From Alteromonas sp. M12 (GTDB lineage: Bacteria > Pseudomonadota > Gammaproteobacteria > Enterobacterales > Alteromonadaceae), in the NCBI RefSeq assembly GCF_037478005.1, contig NZ_CP144164.1, positions 4,092,001 through 4,156,000 of the forward strand: a stretch of 64,000 bases of DNA. The letters are read 5' to 3'. Made by a program: the position numbers and the translations under genes. Positions within the stretch are counted from its first letter, which is position 1. Every line of letters starts with the position of its first letter. Shown piece by piece: positions 48,132 to 56,554 of this stretch. A model generated the notes under the pieces. The model did not search any database. It had not been told where the DNA came from and was given only the letters and a program-made list of their open reading frames with translations.

Positions 48132-48368
48132 CGCCTATTACTAATAAAAGTCGAGTTTAGAAGGTTTTTTTATAAGTACAACAATTAAGAGAAATAATAG
48201 CGATAAAAAACTGTACCAAGGGACAGGTGTATTTTAGTTACCATTTCACTAACCTTTTGATATTGCATTGATGTAGGAAAGTATTAACAACCACATTAGC
48301 GCAATAAAGAGTTCGTAGGTGATGTTTAGCCATACGACGAATTTTAATTAATCAAAAGGAATTCGCAA
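48132..48368. other. Divergent intergenic region before the peptide genes
   Basis: About 237 AT-rich bp between the S10 promoter and the first double-glycine peptide. A TTGATA at about 48257 is a possible -35 for the peptide operon, but no well-spaced -10 was convincing. Confidence 0.35.
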
Positions 48369-48536
48369 ATGCGAGAATTGAATGTAATGCAATTAGAAGA
48401 AGTGAATGGTGGTGTAGCCCCTTTAGTTGTGGCTTTTGGCGCCGGCATGTCAGCGGTAGGCTATATTAACAGCCTACCGGGGCTCATGGCATTTGGCAGA
48501 GGGCTTGGTTTCGGTTGGTATGATGCTACTCATTAA
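48369..48536 (+). CDS. Double-glycine-leader peptide 1 (putative bacteriocin precursor)
   Basis: A 55-residue frame starts at ATG 48369 behind AAAAGGA and ends at TAA 48534-48536. The leader MRELNVMQLEEVNGG has the Leu/Met, Glu-Val and Gly-Gly spacing of class II bacteriocin leaders cut by C39 peptidase-transporters. The 40-residue mature part begins VAPLVVAFGAG, is Gly-rich and hydrophobic, and has GxxxG motifs (G43-G47, G45-G49) that pair helices in two-peptide bacteriocins. It lies 15 bp before peptide 2. No known peptide was recognised by name. Confidence 0.82.
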   Translation: MRELNVMQLEEVNGGVAPLVVAFGAGMSAVGYINSLPGLMAFGRGLGFGWYDATH

Positions 48537-48551
48537 TTAAAAGGAGCTTTT

Positions 48552-48707
48552 ATGATCGAATTAAATAAAATTGAATTGGTAGAAGTTTCAGGAGGAATGC
48601 CCGACAACGAAGTCACAGGTTACGCTATCGGCTACGGTGTTGGGTATGTGTTCGGAGGAAAAGCTGGTTACCAACTTGGGATCTCCATATATAACTTATT
48701 CCACTGA
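48552..48707 (+). CDS. Double-glycine-leader peptide 2 (putative bacteriocin precursor)
   Basis: A 51-residue frame starts at ATG 48552 (AAGGAG at 48541-48546) and ends at TGA 48705-48707. Its leader MIELNKIELVEVSGG matches peptide 1 almost residue for residue in type. The 36-residue mature part has a chain of overlapping GxxxG motifs (G23, G27, G31, G35, G39) in GYAIGYGVGYVFGGKAG, then an aromatic tail ending NLFH. The pair strongly suggests a two-component class IIb-like antimicrobial. Confidence 0.83.
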   Translation: MIELNKIELVEVSGGMPDNEVTGYAIGYGVGYVFGGKAGYQLGISIYNLFH

Positions 48708-48723
48708 TTTAGCTCAATGATAG

Positions 48724-48752
48724 AAGGGGATATGCCTCCCCTTTTATTTTTT
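48724..48752 (+). terminator. Intra-operon terminator between peptides and small membrane genes
   Basis: AAGGGGA (48724-48730) pairs with TCCCCTT (48737-48743), followed by TTATTTTTT. It lies 16 bp after peptide 2. It may let most transcripts stop after the peptides, giving less of the downstream proteins. Confidence 0.8.
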
Positions 48753-48780
48753 ATAAAACAAAAATTTTTAAGGAAGTGTT

Positions 48781-48993
48781 ATGGACCGTAAATTTATAAT
48801 ATTCGCCAATGCTATTTTATTTTTTATGATAGCTACTAATCTCTGGAGTGCGACTTATAGTTGGATTGTGAATGATATTGATATGTCAACTAATCCCAAT
48901 TTACAAACCGCTTTGCTCTATATCATCTGCGGTTTTTTGTTCAATGAGTACACAACAGAAAAATCCTCAAAAACAGATAGCAATGAAGGCTAA
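48781..48993 (+). CDS. Small two-helix membrane protein 1 (putative immunity protein)
   Basis: The 70-residue protein has two membrane helices (about 5-28 and 42-54) and an acidic/polar tail (TEKSSKTDSNEG). AAGGA (48770-48774) precedes ATG 48781. It shares length, order and the GFLFN motif with the next protein, so the two are paralogues. Small helical membrane proteins beside bacteriocin genes are commonly immunity proteins; that role is inferred. Confidence 0.7.
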   Translation: MDRKFIIFANAILFFMIATNLWSATYSWIVNDIDMSTNPNLQTALLYIICGFLFNEYTTEKSSKTDSNEG

Positions 48994-48997
48994 TAAT

Positions 48998-49210
48998 ATG
49001 CCACCTAAATTAATCACCTTTATAAATTGGATATTTTATATAGCGATTGGATTCGCCTTCATACAGGCAATCGGTGACTGGTATGGACAAGGAACTGATA
49101 TACTCGCAAATCCTATTATGCATGGCGCAATGCTGTTAAGCATTATGGGCTTTTTATTCAACCAAAATGTGAAACCAAGCGAGTCCGATGAGAAGCAATC
49201 TAAATCTTAG
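48998..49210 (+). CDS. Small two-helix membrane protein 2 (putative immunity protein, paralogue)
   Basis: The start at 48998 is preferred: AAGG (48986-48989) sits 8 bp upstream, and the protein then has 70 residues, the same as its neighbour, beginning 4 bp after that gene's stop. Longer in-frame starts (48983, 48872) overlap the neighbour and lack such support. Both proteins share NP before the second helix, the block GFLFN, and a Ser/Lys/Glu-rich tail. The pair may protect against the two peptides. Confidence 0.7.
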   Translation: MPPKLITFINWIFYIAIGFAFIQAIGDWYGQGTDILANPIMHGAMLLSIMGFLFNQNVKPSESDEKQSKS

Positions 49211-49272
49211 GTTTTGTTAATGATTACACTCAGTTATAGTTAGGGAATAAGTAATGACACTGACCGTAGTAG

Positions 49273-51495
49273 ATGGCAACAGAACTTGTTATTGAAGAGA
49301 CTCTTCAAAAAATAGACAGATTGTTAGAAGCACATCCTTCATTGATGGATGCTTATCAGCAATTGGAACCGATTATTCTGAATTTGTTTGAAGCTCAGCG
49401 TATGAGTATTTTTCAACGCAGGCGTCAACATCAAGACTTGGTTGCCCGTTTTAAAACGGGTAAAGAGACACTTCAAATTAAAGTTCCTATCAGTCCCCAG
49501 TCCATAGCTGGGTATGTTGCACTGAGTCAAAAACCATTATTGATTAGTGATCCTTATAATGCGCAAGAGCTCGCGGAAATACATCCTCGCCTAAAGTTTG
49601 CCGACAAATTTGATAAAAACAGTTCCTTTAAAACTGAAAATATCATTTGTGTGCCGATTTTGAACGCCGGCGTGTTGATGGGCGTAATGCAGATTATTAA
49701 TAAAAAAGTAGGTTCCTTTGGTGATGCCGACCTGCGCTTAGCGAATTCGTTGTCAGAAATATTAGGCAATAAATTTCGTTATGAGTTAGGTGGCACCAGT
49801 AATCCGTTTGATTATCTTGTTCATCGCAAATTGATGTCTGAAAAAGATCTCAAACAATTTACTGAATCCAGTAAAGATATCCGCCAGTTAATCCAACGCA
49901 TGGTATCAGAAGCCCGTATCCCTGAAGATGAATTGGGTAATGCATTATCAGTTCACTATCAAGTTCCTTATATTAGTTATCTTCCTGAGAAATATCACGT
50001 ATTACAAAGTGGCAATAAATTAAACCTGTCTTATTTAAAACGAAACTACGTTGTGGTGTTAGCAGACGCCTCTGAAAACCCGATAGTTTTAATGGCAGAA
50101 CCTAACAATGCTGCACTTTTGATGGAAATTGAAAGCGCATTAGGGATAGACAGTTATGAAATCTCCGTAGGCTTGCCCAATCAAGTTTTACAATATTTAG
50201 GGGCAGGCGGTGGTGGTGGTACGCCAGGCGAGATGGATGAAATACTGGACGAAATTGGTACCAGTAGTGAAGAATTAGATGATACCAGTGAGGAGATGTC
50301 GGATGATGCTCCTGCAGTGGTACGTTTGGTTAGTCGTGTTCTGCACGACGCAAAACGACTAAATGCGTCAGATATTCATGTGGATCCAGAAAAGAACGGT
50401 CCAACTCGGGTACGAATGCGTATCGACGGTGTTTGTCGAGATATTACACAAGTTCCAGCGTCTCACCATAGTGCGGTTATTGCCCGTATAAAAATCATGT
50501 CAAACTTGAACATCGCAGAAAAGCGTGTCCCTCAAGATGGCAAGTTGGCATTTAAAATGTCTGGCCAATTGGTTGAAGTTCGGGTCGCGACAATACCCAC
50601 AGTAGCCGGCGAAGGCGTGGTCATGAGGATATTGGCCTCGGGTGGCGCCTTGCCCATTGAAAAAATGAACATCTCACCAAAAAATATGAGCATGTTGCGG
50701 GTAATGATCAAAAAGCCCCATGGAATATTGCTAGTTGTAGGTCCAACTGGTTCAGGTAAAACTACCACTTTGCATGCAATATTGGGATATTTAAACACAC
50801 CAGATAAGAAAATTTGGACTGCCGAAGATCCGGTGGAAATAACCCAACCTGGTTTACAACAAGTTCAGGTCAGTCCCAAAATAGGTTTTACCTTTGCTAA
50901 TGCATTGCGGGCTTTCTTGCGGGCCGATCCGGATATCATCCTGATTGGTGAAATGCGGGATAAAGAAACCGCTCATGCCGGTATTGAAGCATCCTTAACC
51001 GGTCACTTGGTGCTTTCGACTCTGCACACAAATTCAGCGCCAGAAACAATAACCCGATTATTAGATTTAGGATTAGATCCGGTTAACTTTTCTGATGCCT
51101 GTGTTGGTATTATGGCGCAACGTTTGATTCGTACATTATGCTCTAACTGCAAAGAAGAATATGAAGCTTCCGAAACAGACATGGCATTTATCCGCCGTCA
51201 ATACGGTGAAGAATATCTTCAAGAACTGGATCTTCAAGAGCCATTGAGGTTGCACCGAGGAAAAGGTTGTGATGATTGCGGTGACACTGGTTATAAAGGA
51301 AGAACCGGTGTACATGAACTTCTCACCATGACTCCAGATCTTCGCTCGCTTGTCTACAAAGAAGCATCGGTAACAGAAATGAAAGCCCAGGCAATGCGAG
51401 ACGGTATGCGTACTCTTACCCAAGACGGTATTTTGAAAGTCTTAAAGGGTGACACTGATATCGCGCAAATTCAGATCATCAGTGGGGCTGATTAA
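49273..51495 (+). CDS. GAF-domain GspE/PilB-type secretion ATPase
   Basis: The 740-residue protein has an N-terminal GAF-like domain (about 20-165, with ENIICVPILNAGVLMGVMQIINKK), a T2SSE N-terminal region (about 195-300), an acidic linker and an AAA-type ATPase (about 345-735). Walker A is G490-PTGSGKT, and the Walker B block DPDIILIGEMRD, the His box STLHTN and a four-cysteine zinc site (CSNCKEEY, CDDCGDTGYKGRTG) are present. Such ATPases power type II secretion or type IV pili. The GAF fusion suggests ligand gating. No pilus or secretion genes are adjacent. The ribosome site before ATG 49273 is weak. Confidence 0.9.
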   Translation: MATELVIEETLQKIDRLLEAHPSLMDAYQQLEPIILNLFEAQRMSIFQRRRQHQDLVARFKTGKETLQIKVPISPQSIAGYVALSQKPLLISDPYNAQELAEIHPRLKFADKFDKNSSFKTENIICVPILNAGVLMGVMQIINKKVGSFGDADLRLANSLSEILGNKFRYELGGTSNPFDYLVHRKLMSEKDLKQFTESSKDIRQLIQRMVSEARIPEDELGNALSVHYQVPYISYLPEKYHVLQSGNKLNLSYLKRNYVVVLADASENPIVLMAEPNNAALLMEIESALGIDSYEISVGLPNQVLQYLGAGGGGGTPGEMDEILDEIGTSSEELDDTSEEMSDDAPAVVRLVSRVLHDAKRLNASDIHVDPEKNGPTRVRMRIDGVCRDITQVPASHHSAVIARIKIMSNLNIAEKRVPQDGKLAFKMSGQLVEVRVATIPTVAGEGVVMRILASGGALPIEKMNISPKNMSMLRVMIKKPHGILLVVGPTGSGKTTTLHAILGYLNTPDKKIWTAEDPVEITQPGLQQVQVSPKIGFTFANALRAFLRADPDIILIGEMRDKETAHAGIEASLTGHLVLSTLHTNSAPETITRLLDLGLDPVNFSDACVGIMAQRLIRTLCSNCKEEYEASETDMAFIRRQYGEEYLQELDLQEPLRLHRGKGCDDCGDTGYKGRTGVHELLTMTPDLRSLVYKEASVTEMKAQAMRDGMRTLTQDGILKVLKGDTDIAQIQIISGAD

Positions 51496-51518
51496 TCCAA
51501 AGGCACTTCAGTTTATGC

Positions 51519-51556
51519 ACTAGTGCCACAGCCTGTTAATAAACTGTGGCACTAGT
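51519..51556. terminator. Long perfect stem-loop between convergent genes
   Basis: ACTAGTGCCACAG (51519-51531) pairs exactly with CTGTGGCACTAGT (51544-51556) around a 12-nt loop. It separates the ATPase from a convergent gene, 23 bp after its stop. No T-run is adjacent, so a bidirectional terminator is likely but not certain. Confidence 0.6.
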
Positions 51557-51563
51557 CTCTAAA

Positions 51564-52979
51564 CTATTGTTCAGATTCAGATGATTGATTTGCAGTGGGC
51601 AAATTATTCAATAACTGTTTATTGAATGCATGAAAATCATTGATTGCCGACACCAAATCATTTGTACCTAAATCCTGCACTTCATTAATAATGCTATTAA
51701 TCAAAGTTTCGTACTGATCACCATCGGCTAACTTTTGCTGTGATTGCTCAAACACATTCAACATTTTTTGTAAGTAATCACTTACTCTCTCCACCGGCTT
51801 TGATGACTGTTCTTGACTACCTTGCTCATCGCTGTAGTGTGAGACTGACTCGTAAGTTTTAACTACTTCCACTTGCTCTTGTCGAGTTAACTGCAAAGCG
51901 AAGCCGGTTAGCTCCTGTTCATCAAAACCAATTTCTAAGGCCTGTTCGAAGGCCCGTTCGATATCACCATCAAAAAACGTCGTAGCCAAATCATTAGCAT
52001 CAGAAACTAACTGGCCAATGGACTGCAACTCACTTTCGTCTAACTCTCCAGATACAGAAAAGCTGTAATTATTCTGTGCAATAAACACCGACTGCTGCAC
52101 TTCTGTTTGTTTAGTGGCGGCTTGAGACGTTTCAGATTGAGTATTAGATTGAGCTGATACTTCTTCAGCTTCGTTGTTGGCAGTTTCTACTGTTTCATTT
52201 CCAGCACTGTCAATACCAGCCCGTGGCAATACATCATTGTGCTCAATGTTTGGTTCTTGCTTAATCTGTTTTTCTTGTTGCAATAAAACCTGTCGATTTA
52301 ATTCGAATTGTTTTAAATCTTCGAAACGAATAACCACTTCATCACCGTCTCGAGTGCGGATCTGTAATTCGCCATTTTGTTGGCTGGAGGCAGAAAGACT
52401 CTCTGTTATTAACGAAGTATCTGATTGCAATTCCCTATCTTCTGGATCACTCTGACTACCGAAGAGTTTATCTTGTAAACGCTGAATTCCCTGTTCAATC
52501 AAATCGGCACTTCGGCCTATTCCGTCGGAAATTTCTTCGTTCATAAAACCAGATAAATCTTTTTCAGCCAGCTTAATACCTTTAGAAACACCGGAACGTG
52601 CTTGTTCGAATAAACTAACTAATGTTTCTTCATCTGCCCCATTACGAGCAGCGCCAGATATCACTCCACCAACAAATTGGAGCACATTCTTGGCCACTTC
52701 CTCGAAGTCAAACAGACTCTTGTTAGTTTCTTCTGGGTTTTTAAGATTGGCCCGCTTCTCATCAATTTGTAATGTTTGATTGAGCGAGCTATTGTAAATT
52801 CTTAACCCGACTGTGGTTTGCGAGCTGAGTTTGCTAACCGTAGATTCTGCAGGCGCACTTATACCCGCTTCGGCTTGTCTTAAACCCGCTTCGCGCAATT
52901 GATTTTTCACAGCGTCATTGGGATTAACCTGAGTTTTATCTCCCATAAACGCTTTAATTTCACCGAAATTCATGTGCAA
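51564..52979 (-). CDS. DUF5610-like acidic protein
   Basis: The 471-residue protein has no signal peptide. An N-terminal region (about 40-180, LRIYNSSLNQTLQI, VLQFVGGVISGAARNGAD, GIGRSADLIEQGI) resembles DUF5610, recalled and not searched. The middle (about 200-300) is Gln/Glu-rich and low-complexity; the C-terminal half is helical and acidic. Function unknown; the domain occurs in marine gammaproteobacteria. It stands alone, convergent with the GspE-type ATPase. Confidence 0.68.
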   Translation of the reverse strand: MHMNFGEIKAFMGDKTQVNPNDAVKNQLREAGLRQAEAGISAPAESTVSKLSSQTTVGLRIYNSSLNQTLQIDEKRANLKNPEETNKSLFDFEEVAKNVLQFVGGVISGAARNGADEETLVSLFEQARSGVSKGIKLAEKDLSGFMNEEISDGIGRSADLIEQGIQRLQDKLFGSQSDPEDRELQSDTSLITESLSASSQQNGELQIRTRDGDEVVIRFEDLKQFELNRQVLLQQEKQIKQEPNIEHNDVLPRAGIDSAGNETVETANNEAEEVSAQSNTQSETSQAATKQTEVQQSVFIAQNNYSFSVSGELDESELQSIGQLVSDANDLATTFFDGDIERAFEQALEIGFDEQELTGFALQLTRQEQVEVVKTYESVSHYSDEQGSQEQSSKPVERVSDYLQKMLNVFEQSQQKLADGDQYETLINSIINEVQDLGTNDLVSAINDFHAFNKQLLNNLPTANQSSESEQ

Positions 52980-53189
52980 TACCTCACTATCCTCATGTAA
53001 TAGTATCGGCTATAAATTCACTTTATTGAGAAATTAAATTAAATAACTCCGCTAATATGGGAAATAATCAGTCAAATTAGTGCTTTACCCTATGTACGAT
53101 AAAACAAAAACCAAATTGCATTTGCAAGCGCGCAGGAAATCTTTAAAATTCGCGAATCTTCTTTCAATGCCAACCTTATCGAGTTTTTG

Positions 53190-54290
53190 ATGCGTCCAAC
53201 AGAAATAGATCCCCAATTTTACCAAGCTCAACTCGATGAAAAAGTGACAGCTTTAAGCGCTCAGTTTAGCCAATTTAAAATGCCCAAATTAGAAGTGTTC
53301 GCTTCGCAAACTCTGAATTACCGAATGCGTGCGGAGTTTCGTGTTTGGCATGAAGGTGATGAGCTGTTTCACATCATGTTCGACCAACAAAGCAAAGAGA
53401 AATACCGCGTCGATCAATTTCCTCCCGCGAGTAAACTGATCAATCAAGTAATGGCCGATTTGGTGGTGCTATTAAAAGACAATGAAATAGCGCGACGCAA
53501 ACTATTTCAAATCGACTATTTAAGTACTTTAAGTGGTGAAATTGTCGTTTCCCTGCTTTACCACAAGCCATTAGATGAAAGCTGGCATGCACAGATAAGT
53601 AAAATTTTAAAACAGCTAAGACAGCACTATCCAATAGATATAGTGGGTCGAGCCCGTAAACAAAAAGTCATAGTGGATAAAGATTTTGTCATCGAGCGTT
53701 TACCTATAGGACAAAGAACCTATGAATTTAAGCAAGTTGAAAATAGCTTTACTCAACCAAATGCGTTGGTTAATCAAAAAATGCTTGAATGGGCACTTGA
53801 TGTTACCGCAAATAGCGAAGGTGATTTACTCGAATTATACTGCGGCTTAGGCAACTTTAGCATTCCCTTGGCGCAAAACTTCAAACGGGTTTTAGCCACC
53901 GAAATTTCAAAAACCTCAGTTGCTGCAGCACAATATAATATCAGCGCCAATCAGGCTGACAATGTGACAATTCTTCGTATGTCTAGCGAAGAGTTTGTAC
54001 AAGCCCAAGCGGGGATAAGAAAATTCAATCGACTAGAAGGGGTGGATTTAGCCCAATACGATTGCCGCACAGTGTTAGTCGATCCGCCAAGAGCAGGTTT
54101 AGATGATGAAACAGTTTCAATGATCAGTAAATATAACAATATCGTGTATATTTCATGTAACCCAGAAACCTTGCAAAATAATTTGGACCTATTAAGCAAA
54201 ACTCATGAAGTCCATCGTTTTGCTCTATTTGACCAGTTCCCCTATACCCACCACGTTGAAGCCGGTGTGTATTTAGTGCGAAAAAACTAA
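53190..54290 (+). CDS. trmA: tRNA (uracil-5-)-methyltransferase
   Basis: TrmA makes 5-methyluridine at position 54 of the T-loop using SAM. The start at ATG 53190 gives 366 residues, the usual length. Signature parts are [19 protein letters not shown] (SAM site), the nucleophile loop [13 protein letters not shown] and the catalytic-cysteine motif [13 protein letters not shown]. It is convergent with fabR, echoing the linkage seen in enterobacteria. Confidence 0.95.
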   Translation: MRPTEIDPQFYQAQLDEKVTALSAQFSQFKMPKLEVFASQTLNYRMRAEFRVWHEGDELFHIMFDQQSKEKYRVDQFPPASKLINQVMADLVVLLKDNEIARRKLFQIDYLSTLSGEIVVSLLYHKPLDESWHAQISKILKQLRQHYPIDIVGRARKQKVIVDKDFVIERLPIGQRTYEFKQVENSFTQPNALVNQKMLEWALDVTANSEGDLLELYCGLGNFSIPLAQNFKRVLATEISKTSVAAAQYNISANQADNVTILRMSSEEFVQAQAGIRKFNRLEGVDLAQYDCRTVLVDPPRAGLDDETVSMISKYNNIVYISCNPETLQNNLDLLSKTHEVHRFALFDQFPYTHHVEAGVYLVRKN

Positions 54291-54296
54291 CAAGAT

Positions 54297-54914
54297 TTAA
54301 ATAGGTTCATTGCTTTTAGCGAACTCTAACGAGCCATTTGTAATGAACCTTAACTGAATTTTTAATCGAATCGCCAATTGTTCTCTTTGAATAGGATCTA
54401 AATCCAGCGCCTCAGCACCAGTACTAAACACCAGTTTAACCATTGCTTCAGCTTGTAAATTCGCGAGTTTTCTATTTAAACCAGTTGTTGCCACAGTATA
54501 GTCGGTCAGTTCTTCGGTAAAGTGCTGAATCTCTCTGAACACGGCAGCTCTGAAGGCGTTTGAGGTCCCAGTGTGTTCTCTTAATAACAATCTAAAAATA
54601 TTGCTGTTAGCCGAGATAAATTCCATAAACGTATCTATGGAAGTACTAATAACTCCGCCTCCTGACGCTATTCTTACTCTAGCTTGACGCATTAATTGAC
54701 GCAAAGTTAACCCAGCTTCATCCACTAGCGTTAACCCTAACTCATCGATATCTTTGAAGTGACGATAAAAGGACGTAGGCGCGATACCAGCGGCTCTTGC
54801 CACTTCCCTGAGACTCATACTTGAAAAACTATGTTGTTCATCTAACAGACCAAAAGCTGCATCTATGATTGCACGACGGGTTTTTAACTTTTGTTGCTGT
54901 CGAGTTTGAATCAC
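54297..54914 (-). CDS. fabR: HTH-type unsaturated fatty acid biosynthesis repressor
   Basis: The 205-residue TetR-family protein has an N-terminal helix-turn-helix ([30 protein letters not shown], about 30-60) and an acyl-sensing C-terminal domain. FabR responds to the unsaturated/saturated acyl ratio and represses unsaturated fatty acid genes. Divergent placement from a desaturase and the operator at 55029 support the call. Confidence 0.88.
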   Translation of the reverse strand: MIQTRQQQKLKTRRAIIDAAFGLLDEQHSFSSMSLREVARAAGIAPTSFYRHFKDIDELGLTLVDEAGLTLRQLMRQARVRIASGGGVISTSIDTFMEFISANSNIFRLLLREHTGTSNAFRAAVFREIQHFTEELTDYTVATTGLNRKLANLQAEAMVKLVFSTGAEALDLDPIQREQLAIRLKIQLRFITNGSLEFAKSNEPI

Positions 54915-54999
54915 TTACTACCCTCAGATGTTTTACACTAATAATAAAGTTATCAGCTTGAATTACACCTCAGGTTAACAGTCTTTTCAATTTATTTAC

Positions 55000-55028
55000 T
55001 TGATAAAATACCTAGCTCAGGATAAATT
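55000..55028 (+). promoter_or_regulatory. Promoter of the desaturase gene
   Basis: A -35 TTGATA (55000-55005) and -10 TAAATT (55023-55028) with 17 bp spacing lie about 33 bp before the desaturase ATG, with transcription expected near 55035. Confidence 0.6.
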
Positions 55029-55046
55029 AGCGTACAGTTGTAAGCT
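55029..55046. promoter_or_regulatory. Probable FabR operator
   Basis: AGCGTACAGTTGTAAGCT is a near-perfect dyad that closely matches the FabR recognition pattern AGCGTACA-N2-TGTNCGCT, with the left half exact. It covers the predicted transcription start of the desaturase, so binding would block it. Confidence 0.72.
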
Positions 55047-55060
55047 CAAAAGTATATTAA

Positions 55061-56176
55061 ATGAATAAACCTCCTCTGCTACTGACCAACATATTGGTCT
55101 TTCTTATTACCGGTGTAATCGCTGTTATTGGCGTACCATTAGAAGCCTATTTCAATGGTTTCGACATGTTTGAAGTGATTACATGTGTTTTCTTGATTTA
55201 CTTTTCAGGCATGTCAATAACGGCCGGCTACCATAGATTATGGTCCCATAAAGCTTATGAAACCAATTCTGTTGTTCGATTCATATTAGCGGTTGGCGGT
55301 GCTATGGCACTGCAAAATAGTATTTTACACTGGAGTTCGGATCATAGAGTTCACCACAAATTTGTGGATCAAAATGGCAAAGACCCCTATTCCGCTAAAC
55401 GTGGATTTCTATTTTCTCACATAGGCTGGATGCTCAGAGATTATGAGTCACACCGCTTTGATGATTATAAAAACTGTAGAGATTTGCAAAAAGACGCTAT
55501 TGTCATGTGGCAACATAAATACTATTTACCCATAGTGTTAGCGACCAACTTTGGAATTCCAATCGCATTAGGATTTTTAAATGGCGACGTATTAGGCATG
55601 CTGCTGCTAGCTGGCGTTTTTAGATTAGTTGTTGTTCACCACGTGACTTTCTTTATCAACTCCCTTGCGCACATTTGGGGTAAACAGCCTTACACAGATA
55701 AAAACACTGCTCGAGACAATGGTATCTTAGCCTTTTTCACCTTTGGTGAGGGCTATCACAATTATCATCATATTTTTGAGTACGATTACCGAAACGGCAT
55801 CCATTGGTGGCAATTTGATCCAACTAAGTGGTTGATTCGTGGACTTTGTGCGCTAAAACTGGCGAAAAACCTTCGTCGTTGCCCTGAAGAAAGAATTGAA
55901 AAAGCCCGTTTTGAAATGATGATGAAACGTACGCAGAAGAAAATCTCTAATCTACCAGACGCTGAAGAAATTATGGTTAAACTACAACACGAGTACGATG
56001 TGCTAGTTGCCAAAATGAGTGATTATTATGCGACTAAGAAAAAGTTGTTGGAATTTAATCAAGCGCGGATCAAAAAAAGTTACGACAATTTTGAATTGGC
56101 AAACAAATACAAAGAACTAAAATTAAGTATGTTGCAGCAGAAGCAAAAGTTCTACGAACTTTATCAAATGGCTTAG
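55061..56176 (+). CDS. Acyl-CoA/phospholipid delta-9-type fatty acid desaturase with coiled-coil tail
   Basis: The 371-residue membrane di-iron enzyme has about four membrane helices and three histidine boxes: HRLWSH, HRVHHKF and HNYHH. It inserts a double bond into saturated acyl chains, adjusting membrane fluidity, which suits cold marine life. Residues after about 280 form an unusual charged coiled coil (MMMKRTQKKISNLPDAEEIM and onward to the end). Control by FabR is supported by the operator at 55029. Confidence 0.92.
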   Translation: MNKPPLLLTNILVFLITGVIAVIGVPLEAYFNGFDMFEVITCVFLIYFSGMSITAGYHRLWSHKAYETNSVVRFILAVGGAMALQNSILHWSSDHRVHHKFVDQNGKDPYSAKRGFLFSHIGWMLRDYESHRFDDYKNCRDLQKDAIVMWQHKYYLPIVLATNFGIPIALGFLNGDVLGMLLLAGVFRLVVVHHVTFFINSLAHIWGKQPYTDKNTARDNGILAFFTFGEGYHNYHHIFEYDYRNGIHWWQFDPTKWLIRGLCALKLAKNLRRCPEERIEKARFEMMMKRTQKKISNLPDAEEIMVKLQHEYDVLVAKMSDYYATKKKLLEFNQARIKKSYDNFELANKYKELKLSMLQQKQKFYELYQMA

Positions 56177-56257
56177 CGTTGGCTTTAATAAACCCTAAAC
56201 TGAACAAAGTTTTTTGCTAGTGATGTTTATGGCACGACCTGCGGTTTAGGTAGATTT

Positions 56258-56453
56258 CATGGGCTAATGCCCTTGCTACATTTAAATTTGATGTTGTTCT
56301 CGACTCCATGGGCTAATGCCCTTGCTACATTTAAATTTGATGTTGTTCTCGGCTCCATGGGCTAAAGCCCATGCTACAATTAGACTTGATGTTGGGTTTG
56401 ATTCTATGGGCTAAAGCCCATGCTACAATTTAAATTTGATGTTGGGTTTGATT
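56258..56453. repeat. Palindromic repeat array C, four tandem 49-bp units
   Basis: Four units begin (C/T)ATGGGCTAA at 56258, 56307, 56356 and 56405, an exact 49-bp period. Read on the minus strand each carries a hairpin like CATGGGCTTTAGCCCATG with a conserved GTAGC flank. The tail TTTGATGTTG is shared. Units 1-2 have a TGCCCTTG variant that weakens the stem, units 3-4 keep it (AGCCCATG). Confidence 0.87.
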
Positions 56454-56458
56454 GCTAT

Positions 56459-56484
56459 ATGTAGGCGGGTGCTTTAGCCCCGCG
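56459..56484. repeat. Second-family palindrome at the end of array C
   Basis: GTAGGCGGGTGCTTTAGCCC (56461-56480), continuing CGC, forms a GC-rich hairpin with a TTTA loop and is the same element type as at 61936 and inside array A. Confidence 0.8.
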
Positions 56485-56510
56485 AATGTCGAAAGCTAAA
56501 ATACGAAACA

Positions 56511-56540
56511 AAAAAAACCTGACGATTGTCAGGTTTTTTT
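56511..56540. terminator. Rho-independent terminator of the 103-residue protein gene
   Basis: A-run, ACCTGAC-GATT-GTCAGGT stem and T-run form a symmetrical bidirectional terminator 15 bp after the stop of the minus-strand gene. Confidence 0.9.
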
Positions 56541-56554
56541 AAAAGCTTAATAAC

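Noticed and set aside
56258..56453. Possible CRISPR or minisatellite coding repeat
   Set aside because: The 49-bp units are shared with the extragenic palindrome family elsewhere in the window, with no spacer diversity and no cas genes.
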